A DNA stretch of 64,000 nucleotides from positions 1,032,261 through 1,096,260 of the forward strand of contig NW_022985442.1 in the NCBI RefSeq assembly GCF_010093595.1. Direction: 5' to 3'. The notes beneath the pieces were generated by a model. It was not told the origin of the DNA, did no database searches, and saw only the letters and a program-made list of their open reading frames with translations. Every line of letters begins with the position of its first letter. Positions within the stretch are counted from its first letter, which is position 1. This DNA comes from Mytilinidion resinicola. Taxonomy: Eukaryota; Ascomycota; Dothideomycetes; Mytilinidiales; Mytilinidiaceae. Below, in pieces: positions 1-10,055 of the stretch. The position numbers and the translations under genes were made by a program.

Positions 1-101
1 AGAATGGAACGATTCTTTTTCACTATCCTTATAAGCTGTGCTTCAGAAGTCATATCAGTCAGTTACATACAACTGTCGACCGGGCTCCTAGTCACACTCC
101 C

Positions 102-1295
102 CTATCCCCCCCCCCCCCCGCCCTTCCCGCCCTTCCCGCCCTCCCGCCACGTCCTCACCTCCGCCCCTTCCTGGAAATGCTTCCCAACATGCGCCACCCA
201 CTCCCTCCAGCCTCTTACCCTCGTACTACAAAAGCCACATCGCTCCTCAAACTCCCGCTCCGCCTTAAAATACCCCAGCTCCTCATACTCGCTCATCTGC
301 GGTGCAAGACGAGGATGCAAGCGCTTGAAATGCTGCCGGAAGTGCTGTCGGCGATATGAAGCACGACCGCATAGCACATCTTTAGCTCTGCTGATGTCGT
401 CGCCTTTCTCGCATTCCGCAGCCTCTTTTTTGCAGAAATCTCTGGCGGTGGAGGGCTTGCAGGAGGGTACGAGGCATAGCCAGCCTTCTTGTGGGGCCCG
501 CCGCCCCTCGTGCTTGCGCCAGTCGTCGCGCTGGGCGAAGCATGCGCCGCATTTGTGGGTGCATTGGAATGGCTTGGAGGCGTCGCGGGTGAGGAGGTCA
601 GGAGAGGTGGCTGGGACGCAGTGGCGCCCTGTTGAAGTGCTTGAGGAGGAGAGAGCGTGGGATGCTTCTTTCAGTGCTGCAGTGCGGAGAGTCGGAAGGT
701 CGGGAGCTGGCCTAGTTTCTATTCGAGGTGATGATAGTCCCGCGGGCACGGGAGAATAGGGTGGTAGAGACACGGATGGTGTGTGGCTTGGCTCGTAGCT
801 TGGAGGTGTCCGCATCAGAGGTAGATTGCGGTTTGGATGCACGTCTCTACAAGCCTGCGCAGGGCTCTGCCGCATCCGTTGGCTGAGCCATTGCTCGATG
901 TTCTTTCCGGATTCATCGGTGAGGTCTGTCAGTGCGCGGATGTGCTTTGCCTTTGGAAATATGGAGGGGTAGCTCTCCAGCCAGGCCTCACAGAGGACTG
1001 TAGCTGGTTCGCTGAGAGGAAAGGAAAAGGTCTTGACCCGTTTTACAGCGTTGCTCTCTTCCAATACCGAGTCACGCTTCCGCGAGTGGGAACTCGAGAC
1101 GGTGGGGCTGGGTGATGCTCGCGAGGTTGCTGGAGGTGTGACGGGTATGCAAGAAAGATCATTGACTGGAAAGGAAAAAGTAGGATAGCTGAATGTCGAA
1201 TCTGGAGGGACTACGAAGGGCGATCCATTTGGCTCTAGAGGAAGAGCTTCTAGAGCTGCTGAGAACGCTGCTACGGGGCTGTAAGTCTGGTACAC
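102..1295 (-). CDS. C2H2 zinc-finger regulator with a homeodomain-like segment (ends uncertain)
   Basis: An open frame of 397 codons. The N-terminal 75 residues are Pro/Ser-rich. A basic patch (RKRD, then KRVK) precedes a segment at about residues 95-145 with the spacing of a homeodomain (AWLES...YPS...WLSQRMRQ). The C-terminal half has Cys/His clusters of the fungal C2H2 type: FQCTHKCGACF...WRKHE...WLC, then ...RQHFKRLHP, then CGFCSTRVRGW...HVGKHF. This suggests a nuclear DNA-binding regulator. Its target is unknown. The first codon of the frame is GTG and an acceptor-like ttag lies just upstream, so the true start is probably in an upstream exon. The reading ends in a Gly run coded by a 14-nt poly-C tract. 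A donor-like gtgagg at 158 and an acceptor at 73 would replace that tail with five residues and a stop at 55-57. Confidence 0.62.
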   Translation of the reverse strand: MYQTYSPVAAFSAALEALPLEPNGSPFVVPPDSTFSYPTFSFPVNDLSCIPVTPPATSRASPSPTVSSSHSRKRDSVLEESNAVKRVKTFSFPLSEPATVLCEAWLESYPSIFPKAKHIRALTDLTDESGKNIEQWLSQRMRQSPAQACRDVHPNRNLPLMRTPPSYEPSHTPSVSLPPYSPVPAGLSSPRIETRPAPDLPTLRTAALKEASHALSSSSTSTGRHCVPATSPDLLTRDASKPFQCTHKCGACFAQRDDWRKHEGRRAPQEGWLCLVPSCKPSTARDFCKKEAAECEKGDDISRAKDVLCGRASYRRQHFRQHFKRLHPRLAPQMSEYEELGYFKAEREFEERCGFCSTRVRGWREWVAHVGKHFQEGAEVRTWREGGKGGKGGGGGG

Positions 1296-2606
1296 TCTTC
1301 TAAAGCGTGCAGAAGTTCTAACCAGAAGAGTACTGTGAAGAATTCAGGCTGTACATCGAATCATCGGTCGTGAGACCATCCCAACCAGTAGCGAAGTCCA
1401 TTTTTGCGAGGGTCAAAAGGGCGGCGGAGCAGCTGCGATGTGGTTGGCGGCCAGCGACTAATTATGTGATTGGCTCTTGACCGGTCCGCCTGGAGATGGA
1501 TAGTGTGGCAGTGCAAAGTGGCGGTGCACCCAGGATTTATGAACCCAACTCGCGCGGGACAAGAAGGCGTACAAGGGTACAGACAGGGATGTTGCAAGGA
1601 TATAAGAGTTAGACCGCAGTTGACTGACTGGTCATGTTGGGCGGGAGCCTGGAAGGAAGTGGTCGAAGTGAAGGCTAAGCAGGATGGGGAAGAAGCTAAA
1701 CTGGTTTGAGTGGGCGTAACGCAGTTCATATACTGGAGGGCCAGCTGATGACGTAGGTGGAGGGCTGCTTATGTACGTGGGGATTGGACGATGAGGAGTC
1801 CGAGGTGGAGAAGCAAGTGAGAGTGGGCGAGAGAAGGGCGAGAGATGCTAAAAATAGGATCTGGCGAGGTTTAAGTACTCGAGAAGGTGTGGCTGGGGGC
1901 CAGAAAGAGTTCCACGCAGCCCTCTTCGCCCTTTTCGCCCTCTCCGGACGTTTCGGACGTCGATACAAAGGTATGTTCAGTTGCATACGTGTACGCTGGG
2001 CCAATCATTTCTTCTCTTGCAGGGTGAAGCTCAAAGATTCGAGTTCTTTCTTCACATGGATAGATGAAATGTTCGTAGAATCGTGAGTAGCTAAGACTAA
2101 AAACGCCTGAGGTTTGTCTTTCAGCCTTGAGATCTTATCCTGGCCAACTGCGGTACTAGTTGAATGCCTGGAGGAGCTGTAGTCAGGCTAGCTCACGTGA
2201 CTGATGCAGTATCACCAAGTTGAGTCTGGAAGTTTTTTGGAAGAACAAGATATTACACACTGGGTATATAAAAGTCTTTGAGGAAACGCTTTTGTGCGTG
2301 GATGAAGTTCATCAAAAAGTCAGCCGAGGACGTGACGTTGAGTGGCCCTCTGGTTTTCCTAGTCCACCATAGAATATCTTATGCTCCCGGTCTTCCGTAG
2401 TTCTAAAGTTTGCTCCGACGCATCTCCAGTCCCACCACCCATCGTACACCAGCCAAATCGCCGCCTGTATTGCTCCGTGCGTCAATTCTGACCACTTGGC
2501 CATCATGTCCCCCTTCAGGTGCCTGTCAGCTTTGAGCAACACCACCATCAACCTTAAGCAAACGCGTCGCGCTACAGGACTTGAAAATGATTAAAATTCA
2601 TGGGTA
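1296..2606. other. Spacer without a confirmed gene
   Basis: No recognisable protein. There are splice-like signals on the plus strand: gtatgt at about 1971 with a pyrimidine-rich ttgcag ending near 2022, and gtgagt at about 2083 with tttcag ending near 2125. They would join short open exons with a stop near 2182. No ATG or known domain supports this, so it is recorded only as a possible small gene or relic. Confidence 0.35.
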
Positions 2607-4843
2607 TCACACATATTGCATCGCTGAGGCCACAGACGCTGGTGACCCTCCCCCTGGAGCAGCCTCGTCCTTCGCATATTCGATAGACGCGGTTCCGAGC
2701 TCCTCTCCGTCACAAGTCACCCTAAACTGTAATGTCCCTTCCTTTGAACCTAGTATTACTTCTCTGTCATAACAGAGCCTGTACCTCAACTTTCCATTTT
2801 TGTAACTCGATTCGAACTTTGCCAAGTGTGATTGTTGCATGACATGCCGGATCGTTCCGACCACTTCTACGCCTAAACTGCTATTAACACCATGCTTTCA
2901 TACGTCAAGCAAAATTTGACTTACCAGGGTCTGTCTTCCTCTCTGGAGGGACTTCAAAGGAGCTGGAATACAACGTCTTGGTCCGAATTAACGAATCGCC
3001 TGCTGTGTAACTTCTCCGTACGCTTGTGGAGATATGGGTGTTTTCATCGATGACTTGTCCCTGGGACTCTTGTGAGTGGCTGGTTTTTCTTCTGGAGAAT
3101 TTCGACAAACCTTTTTGACTTGCCAATCCATTCTCGAGTTGCATTGCTTTCGTCCATCCCACGAATCGTACTTTACGTCGGTCTCAGGATCGATGCCTTC
3201 TCGAAACGTAGCGCTATATGCGACGCCGTAATGACGACGGCATCGCTTCCGGATCGGTGCAATGTCTAAAAGACCGCGCAATGCAGCGCCTCGAACGATG
3301 GCTGCTTGACTGTTTGGACTTAGCATGACGGGGCTACTTGTAGTTCGAAAGACACTTACGGATGCTCTGGACATAAGAGCCTTACGCTTCCTCGGCTATT
3401 ACACCACGCCCGAACCTTGGTGTTGAGATAGGGGGAGTCTCCAAAACCACCGACTAGGATAACTCGCTACAAGTCATGTCAGCAAGAAGCTTATCATATC
3501 GTGAGGTGAGAACCGACATTAATCGTGCAGTTTCCTGCGGCCTGGTTTGCCAGTCGCATCTGCTGCTCCAGAAGACTGATGATCTTGTTCACCACCGGCT
3601 CAAAAAAGCTGAGCATGTCTCGCCTAGACCCTTGTTAACGTATTGCCGATAGAGGTTGGGCATGATCTCGTACCCAGTAAGTTTAACTACACATTCATCG
3701 TCATCGTATACGATTGAGTAGCTTACGCCGGGCATCACCAGGTTGATCTCATACACTTGGTCGAGGTCGTCGGAAGATCCAAAATCCTTCTTGTGACCCT
3801 CGAAATCCTTCATGAATCGGCTGCCTGGGCCTTTCTTCTCGAACTTCAAATTATCGAAACTGGCACCAAACTTCCGAGACATCCATTGATGGAATTGACG
3901 ATCGATATAAGTGGAACCACACTTGCCACCGGCTCCCTCAACCAGTTCCTCGAAAGTCAATTTCGGTGCAACGCTGGTGATCTTGTAAGTGGTTATATCG
4001 ACAGTGCCTCCGCCACAATCGCATATCAAGAGCCCGTCGCCGGGCTTTGCCTGGTTTGATAGTCCTTCTTGAGTCAGACCTTTCAAAACGGATACGCCAG
4101 CTGCCTCGGGTTCCGGTATCAGAAAGATTTTATCTCCTGGTCTCGAGGCAAACCCTGCAGCGCGTGCAGCAGCTTGAGTCGAAGCCTTCGCGGCATCACT
4201 CCAGATTGCAGGCACCGTGAACCAGAATTCGAACGGGGTCTCGCGAACCACCTCTGGAGAGATGCGTTTTTCAAGCTCTGTGACTGTCCATCGGTATACC
4301 TCTCGCAGATAATCGGCAGCTACCTCTGTGGCCGTTTTCCCTCGAGGGAGTCGGAGCATACCCGCGCCTTCTGACTTCTGCAGATCCGGATCATCATGCG
4401 CCGTTGCTGGGGTCCTGGAGTCGAGCAGCAACTTTGTCCAACTATAGCTGGTCATCTTTGGAGTAACTTGATACCCGAATTGGTTGGCGTTGGACTCTTG
4501 ATTTTCGCTCCGGTAGGCAATACGCGACGGTGTCTTCCATACAGCGTCTGCACCACCTGGGCCCGGATAGGTTCTAATGACGTGGATATCGTTGATACTA
4601 GTTTTAGAGGAGTCGACATAACTGATGCCTTTGCGAATTGTCAGAATCGGGCACGCGCCGCTGGTGTTGAGCTCTGAGACCCTTACCTGTGTAAGTTGTC
4701 CCATAATCGACTCCGATGATTATTCGATGGCTGCTGTCTGTCAAGGATAAGGCTGAAAGCAGTGAACCACCATTCCATGGTCCCGGTGGCGCCCTTCGAA
4801 CGGTCGTTCGCCTTTCCCACGGATTCTCATATAGGTCTGCCAT
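2607..4843 (-). CDS. HSP70-like ATPase (fungal actin-fold/HSPA12-type), seven exons
   Basis: Seven exons, from the start codon: 4843-4687, 4628-3674, 3623-3518, 3466-3360, 3309-3111, 3060-2925, 2872-2607. They join in one frame to 641 aa. The six introns are 50-58 nt. The phosphate-1 loop DYGTTYT (residues 46-52) is rejoined to GISY across intron 1. The second phosphate motif ICDCGGGTVD is near residue 254. The adenosine motif VILVGGFGDSPYL follows intron 3, and the family block with VRGAALRGL and RRHYG follows intron 4. This is the diverged HSP70/HSPA12-like family that is expanded in filamentous fungi. It is an actin-fold ATPase without the usual EEVD tail or C-terminal lid. Its substrate is unknown and a cytosolic site is likely. 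It faces the next gene head to head across 832 bp. Confidence 0.85.
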
Positions 4844-5675
4844 CGATAGTGGCCTCGTAAAACTCTCGAATGCTCCTTCACAGCCACTGGTCGCGCGAGA
4901 GGGAAAGGATCAGATAAGTCTTTCCCAACGCCCTTCGGACAAAGGACAAACTTGTGCACGCCTAGGATGTCAGCCTCGATGAATCACTAGGCCATCGCCA
5001 GGCGTGCCCGAGGGTGTCGCCTGGATAACACAAGTCTGGAACCCTGGCGCGGTCGGACTCGCTACTGCAAAGCGACCACGTCCCAACCAGCTCCGCCTCC
5101 ACCAGAAACACCAAGGAAACCTCGGGGCCATCGAGTAAATTTCCATTGGACGGCGATGCAGCCTGTCTGCACGATGAAGTTGCAATATGCGCCCGTCGTC
5201 CGTTTTGGGTTCATTGCATGCTGCATGAGCAGCCGAAGTCACAATCTCAGCCTTGTGAACGCCGACGTTCGCCCCAGCCACCTGGGTACTAGCGACACAG
5301 CATTCATGCAGTTTGACAGCCGGCGCAGGCGTCTCGAGTCCACCGGGAGCAGGCTATCGTGCCATATATGCCCTTACAGATAACATTCCGCAGCAGCGGG
5401 CGCAGCGCACCGTTCAATGTTCCACCTTTCTATTGAGCCTCGTTCGTAATTGTACCTCACAAGTCCAGCTCGTCACGCTCCGGCGATCATTAACATTGAT
5501 CGCACGGGCTCCGCAGCTGACCTCGAAAATATAAGCAGCCTATATACCCTTGGATCTTTGAGTGTCATCTGCTTCATAAATTCACCTACTCTCTGGCCCA
5601 ATTACAGGCCGAATATTGACAGACTGAAGGGCTTTGGAGTTCGGCGAGTTTGCGGCTTGAGAATTGACACTGTTG
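4844..5675. promoter_or_regulatory. Divergent intergenic promoter region
   Basis: This 832-bp spacer lies between two outward-reading genes, the HSP70-like gene (minus) and the coiled-coil gene (plus), so both promoters should be here. The plus-side end has a TATA-like ataagcagcctatata stretch around 5530. No specific operator was recognised. Confidence 0.45.
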
Positions 5676-7519
5676 ATGGATGCAGAAGCCAAAATGTCTG
5701 GTGAAAAAGCAGAAAATGGAAAAGAGGTAAGTAACATGCTCTATGCTATGAACAAGCTTCATTTTCTTGATCGTTGTATCACGTTAATCGGGGATGCCGA
5801 CTGCCAGGGTCCGATCAACTATACACTTTTTCCCATATCACTACCTTAATGAGATGGAGTCTGACATCATTTGCTAGGAAACACCGAACTCAAAAATAGA
5901 GGAAACACATGAAGATGATGAGATCTATAAAGTAAGATGCTCAAGTTGTACACGTCTAATACTGCTCATGCAATTTCAGATTGCGCCCAAGGAATCAATC
6001 AAAACCGTATCTCGGACCAACTCTGCATCTATAGACGCCAATGTGCAGTTCAAATCTGTAAGCTCATCGAGGCCAAATTCAGGAAAGGTGTCGAAACCAG
6101 CGCCTTCTCAAAATGTTGCCTCCGGTGTGCCTAATAGAACTTCGAGTACTTCAAATATCTCCACATCTTCGCCAAGACCACCGCCGAAGTCCGAATTATC
6201 GAAAACGGGAGATGCTTCAAAGTTAACGGGCGATGTTGATAGAGAAGCTCAAACAGCTTCGATGGCAGCAGCGTCACACGACCAAGGGACGAGCTGGTAC
6301 GATCCGAGACGAGTGATCAAGCCCGATTACGAGGGAACTATCAAAGAATTAAAACGGCGCCTGAACGAAACATCCAAGGATGCTCAGGCATGGAAGAGTC
6401 AAGCTGTGACGTATAACAAAGAAGCCCAAACTTGGAAGCGCGAATTCGAGCTCGCTCGCTCGGAAATGAATCAAATGGCCGACCAGCAGGAGCAACAGGC
6501 AGAGAAGTTTCGAAGGGTGCAGGAGAGAGCATTTCGTCAAATTGACTCTGCGGAGTGGATGCCGGAGTCCAACGAAGACATCAGCCGTAAATTGAAGGGT
6601 CTGGACTTCGATATCAAGGCTTGGGCAAAGACCTATGCAGTCCCCTTAGTGTCTAAAATCGAGACTACCAGAGACGAAAGGGCAAAACTGATGGACTGCC
6701 TGAACTGCGTGGTTAGACTTGAAAACGACAAAGTTCCCTCTCGAGTGGGAGACGATCGAGCATGGATGCTCTTGCAGGCGCGGCTTCTTCACAAGCTCTA
6801 TACGGAAATCTTCGAAGAGCCCTTCTTCTTCATTGGCGAGAGACTCTGTAATGTGAAGCCTGCCAAGAACGATGATGCCAGAAGCGCGAACATTGATGCA
6901 GCGTTCAGTACGCTTTACGACGAGCTTCGAGAAGGTAAACGCCCCGTTGGCCTGCTTCTACGCAGGTAGATGTAATGCTAATGAATGGACAGTCGATGAA
7001 AAAGACGCATTTGCGTGGCGGGCTCAAACATTGAGACTGCTCGCTCCTCCGTCGAATTCAAGTCGGAAGGCCCCCAAGGCCGTTGCAGACACAAACAAGA
7101 GGACTGAGGAAGCGCGAGATAACGCCGCTGTCGTAGTATGCGATGAATTCCTTCAGACGGGCATCGAGCCCTTGATGGCGAGCCCTCGGTGCGATGCTGC
7201 GGAGAAGCTCCTCCATTCATTTGCCAAGCGGGCAGCACAGATATCTTTCTCTCTATGGGTACAAAAGCGGGACCTTGAGTACAGGTTTAAGGAAGAATTG
7301 CCAAAGGTGTTCAAGCACGATCACTCGCTGCTTGAAGCTCATCAGCTTCACAACAAGCACTTGAACGACAACCCAGCGCGATTAGATGGACTCCCTATCT
7401 TGGTTGTCACGCATCCTGCTGTGGTCAGTCGTGGAAATGACGACGGCGATTACGAGGTACGCAGCGTACTCAAAAAGGCAATCTGTTGGATGGGTGAGCC
7501 GCCTGGGTGGAAACATTAG
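5676..7519 (+). CDS. Coiled-coil protein of unknown function, four exons
   Basis: Exons 5676-5726, 5878-5931, 5980-6934 and 6993-7519 give 528 aa. The third intron has a TGCTAATG branch sequence. The N-terminal 120 residues are Ser/Pro/Thr-rich and disordered-looking. Residues about 130-195 are Glu/Lys/Gln-rich with Trp at regular spacing and form a likely coiled coil. A helical domain then carries EWMPESNEDISRKLKGLDFDIKAWAKTYAV, a layout I associate with lineage-specific Pezizomycotina proteins of unknown role, followed by a second conserved helical part (WRAQTLRLL, AAVVVCDEF). No catalytic motif, signal peptide or membrane segment is seen. It is divergent from the HSP70-like ATPase and is followed by a GTPase gene, so a common stress or recognition role is possible but is only an inference from position. 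Confidence 0.72.
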
Positions 7520-8006
7520 CATGGTTTCTCTTACACAGTGTTTATTGTTTTACTTCTTGGCATTGAATGCCTGGCGTAACTGCTAGCGCTCTCTTGAAAT
7601 CCAGCCCAATCGATCTGGGCCCGGCAGCACTCGCACACCACTGCTGCTAGCCTAGCAGACCGGAGCACTAAAAGGGCGTCTTTTGGCCCCGGGCGCGCCT
7701 CATGGCGAAGTGCATGACTCGCCAGGCTGGCCATGCATAGCCTCGGTGCTAATGCGAAGCTATTGGCTGCAATGCAATGCACGATAGCAAACTGTCACAT
7801 CTCCAGTCTCGGCGCCTTGTTGCCTTGTGACAGCCTGGCCCGATGTCAATTATCAGCCTCAATCACGAGGGGACGACAGTCACGCCTCGCAACATACGTG
7901 AAACTTCCACGGCATAGCCACTGTGGTGCTTGGTGAGGCGCAGCGTAGTCTATTAAATATTGGGCGAGACTATCCGTCTTCGACCACATCAAGAACGGCG
8001 TCAAAC
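7520..8006. other. Spacer between coiled-coil gene and GTPase gene
   Basis: No gene is seen in these 487 bp. The 3' part should hold the promoter of the downstream GTPase. The sequence just before its ATG (tcaaac) fits the fungal start context. Confidence 0.4.
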
Positions 8007-9385
8007 ATGATACTACCAGCAGACCAGTTCTTCAGCCAGGAGCCCGTAGACGGTGCTCCATGGGCATTCATTGCTGTGATGGGGGTGACTGGGTCGGGAA
8101 AGAGCAGCTTTATCAAGCTTGTTAGCGGTAATCAGAATATTGAAGTGGGCCATGATCTCCAGTCCTGTAAGCATACGAGACTCTATGGGTTCTGCGATCA
8201 AGGTTTCTGACGTCTGCAGGCACTTCCGAGATAATGGGTTACACTTTCCATTACAATGGATACAACATAAATTTAGTGGATACCCCGGGATTCAACGACA
8301 CCAACAAGAGCGAGACCGAAGTACTCCAGGACATTGCGACATGGCTGAAACAGTCATACGAAGGAGATACCCGGCTTAATGGTGTTATTTATCTCCACAG
8401 TCTCGTCAATGTCCGCATGGAAGGCTCAGCCTTGCGGAATCTCAAGATGTTTCGACAACTTTGCGGTAATGAACCTCTCAAGAATGTGATACTGGCGACA
8501 ACATTCTGGGGCGAAGTGAATAGGGATGTGGCCGAGAAACGAGAAGAGGAGCTCCGTACTACTCCAGATTTCTGGGGCAGCATGATATCAAGAGGCTCGA
8601 CGATGAAACGACTCACTGAACGCAGATCCGCCTTAGACATCGTCTCCACCTTACTTCAAAAAGCTCCCGTGACGCTGAAGATCCAGCGCGAGCTCGTCGA
8701 AGAAGACAAATCCCTCATCGACACCGCCGCCGGCCAGACTGTCAACGAAGAACTCGTCCGCCTCGCCGAAAAGCACGCCGAAGAGCTTTCCAAGATCCAG
8801 CAGGAAATGCAAGAAGCTCTCAAAGACCACGACGAGGAAATGCAGCACATCCTCGACGAGCAGCAGCGGAAGCTCGACAAGGAGCTCTCCAAGGTGCACC
8901 GGCAGCAGGAGCAGCTACGCTACGACCGGCGGGCGGAAAAGCGGCGCATGGAAAACGACTTCGAGGCGCGCATCCGCGAAATGCAACTCGAAATGGAGCG
9001 ACAGGCCAAGGTGCGAGAACTCAGCTTCGATCAGGCCGTCGCGCTCGTCCGAGCTAATGAGGGGAAAATCAGGCTCGAGGAGAGGGAGTTGCTTGAGCGG
9101 AAGATTGCGGAGCTTTCGCAGTCGCCCGTGCTGGCGGAGGATGGGGGTGGTGGAGGCGCCGATGGTACTGGAGGTGATGGCTCGAAGAAGAAGAGCAAGA
9201 TGAAGGGCACGAGTAAATATCTTTTTGGAGCGCTGAAGATCATCTTTCCGGTTACGACGGCGGCACTGTTGGGGGTGCCTATCCCAAGCCCGTTTGGGAA
9301 CGGTGAGACGATCACGAATTTCTTTAGCGGCATGTTTGGAAATAATACTGACCCTCAAGGGGATCCGGCAGATGCAGGGGAGTAG
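8007..9385 (+). CDS. AIG1/GIMAP-like GTPase with long coiled coil and hydrophobic tail
   Basis: Two exons, 8007-8166 and 8220-9385, give 441 aa. The G1 P-loop is GVTGSGKS (residues 26-33) and G3 is DTPG (74-77). The G4 position reads ATTFW rather than NKxD, as is common in fungal members. A charged coiled coil (about residues 195-310, rich in Glu/Gln/Lys) follows. Next come a Gly-rich linker, a KKKSKMK basic patch and a hydrophobic stretch (ALKIIFPVTTAALLGVP) that could insert into or dock on a membrane. Family knowledge: AIG1/GIMAP-type GTPases form nucleotide-driven scaffolds on membranes; the fungal members are largely unstudied. The start at 8007 was preferred to the upstream frame because it is the ATG nearest the P-loop and has a good context. 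Confidence 0.82.
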
Positions 9386-10055
9386 CAAGTGCAATGAAAT
9401 GGATGTATTCATGAACAAATCAACGACTTTCGCTCTAGAGGGCAAAGGGCATGCTCAACACCGCCTTCCACTTTTCTCCGTTCATGAGCCTCTCGAATGA
9501 CTCACCATATGGAGCATTCGGATGCAATATTTAGCCGATGGTGTTGAAGTTTGTAGCAAGCTGTCTCTAGTCACGTGCCTCCCCGGTGCCCTCCCCATAG
9601 GCACATCTCGGCAACATCACATCCCATTTCGCTTACTGGTTACCGGCCTCCTCTCTATCTTTCCGCATCTCTTCCGCACAGAAGCTAAAAGGAACGGAAA
9701 ATAGCTATGCGCCTACCAAAACGCGGGGTGCCTACCCATGGCCCGCATCGGCACGCCTCGATCTACCGTTCCCCGGGTTTGCGGCTCGGATCTGTTAAGT
9801 TCCCGAATTCGACCATCTCAACCGACGATACAATAGCAACCGATGGTCCAGCTCGAACGGGTGGTCGAACCACATCCAGCTCGTACGATCGGCGTATGAA
9901 AGAGCATGTGGCGGTTGGATTAGGTAGATGCCGGAATTCGGCGGTTTTACTTAAAGCTACTGACACGGACTTTTGAAGTCACTTAAAAATTTGGCTCCTC
10001 CTTTCTTTTTACCTGTCTTTAGATATTGTGTTGTTGGAAAGCACTACATACGACT
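9386..10055. other. Spacer upstream of the monooxygenase gene
   Basis: No gene is recognisable in these 670 bp. They presumably contain the GTPase 3' end and the monooxygenase promoter. No repeat or motif stands out. Confidence 0.35.

Noticed and set aside
107..119. Poly-C run as a biological signal
   Set aside because: Most likely a slippage-prone homopolymer in an intron or 3' end, and a possible sequencing artefact.
4..759. 251-codon plus-strand frame opposite the first C2H2 gene
   Set aside because: It runs antisense to a frame with clear zinc-finger motifs and has only low-complexity Pro/Ser text.
8651..9445. Minus-strand frames opposite the GTPase coiled coil
   Set aside because: Antisense shadows of a Glu/Lys-rich coiled coil, which give long Leu/Ser/Phe-rich artefacts.
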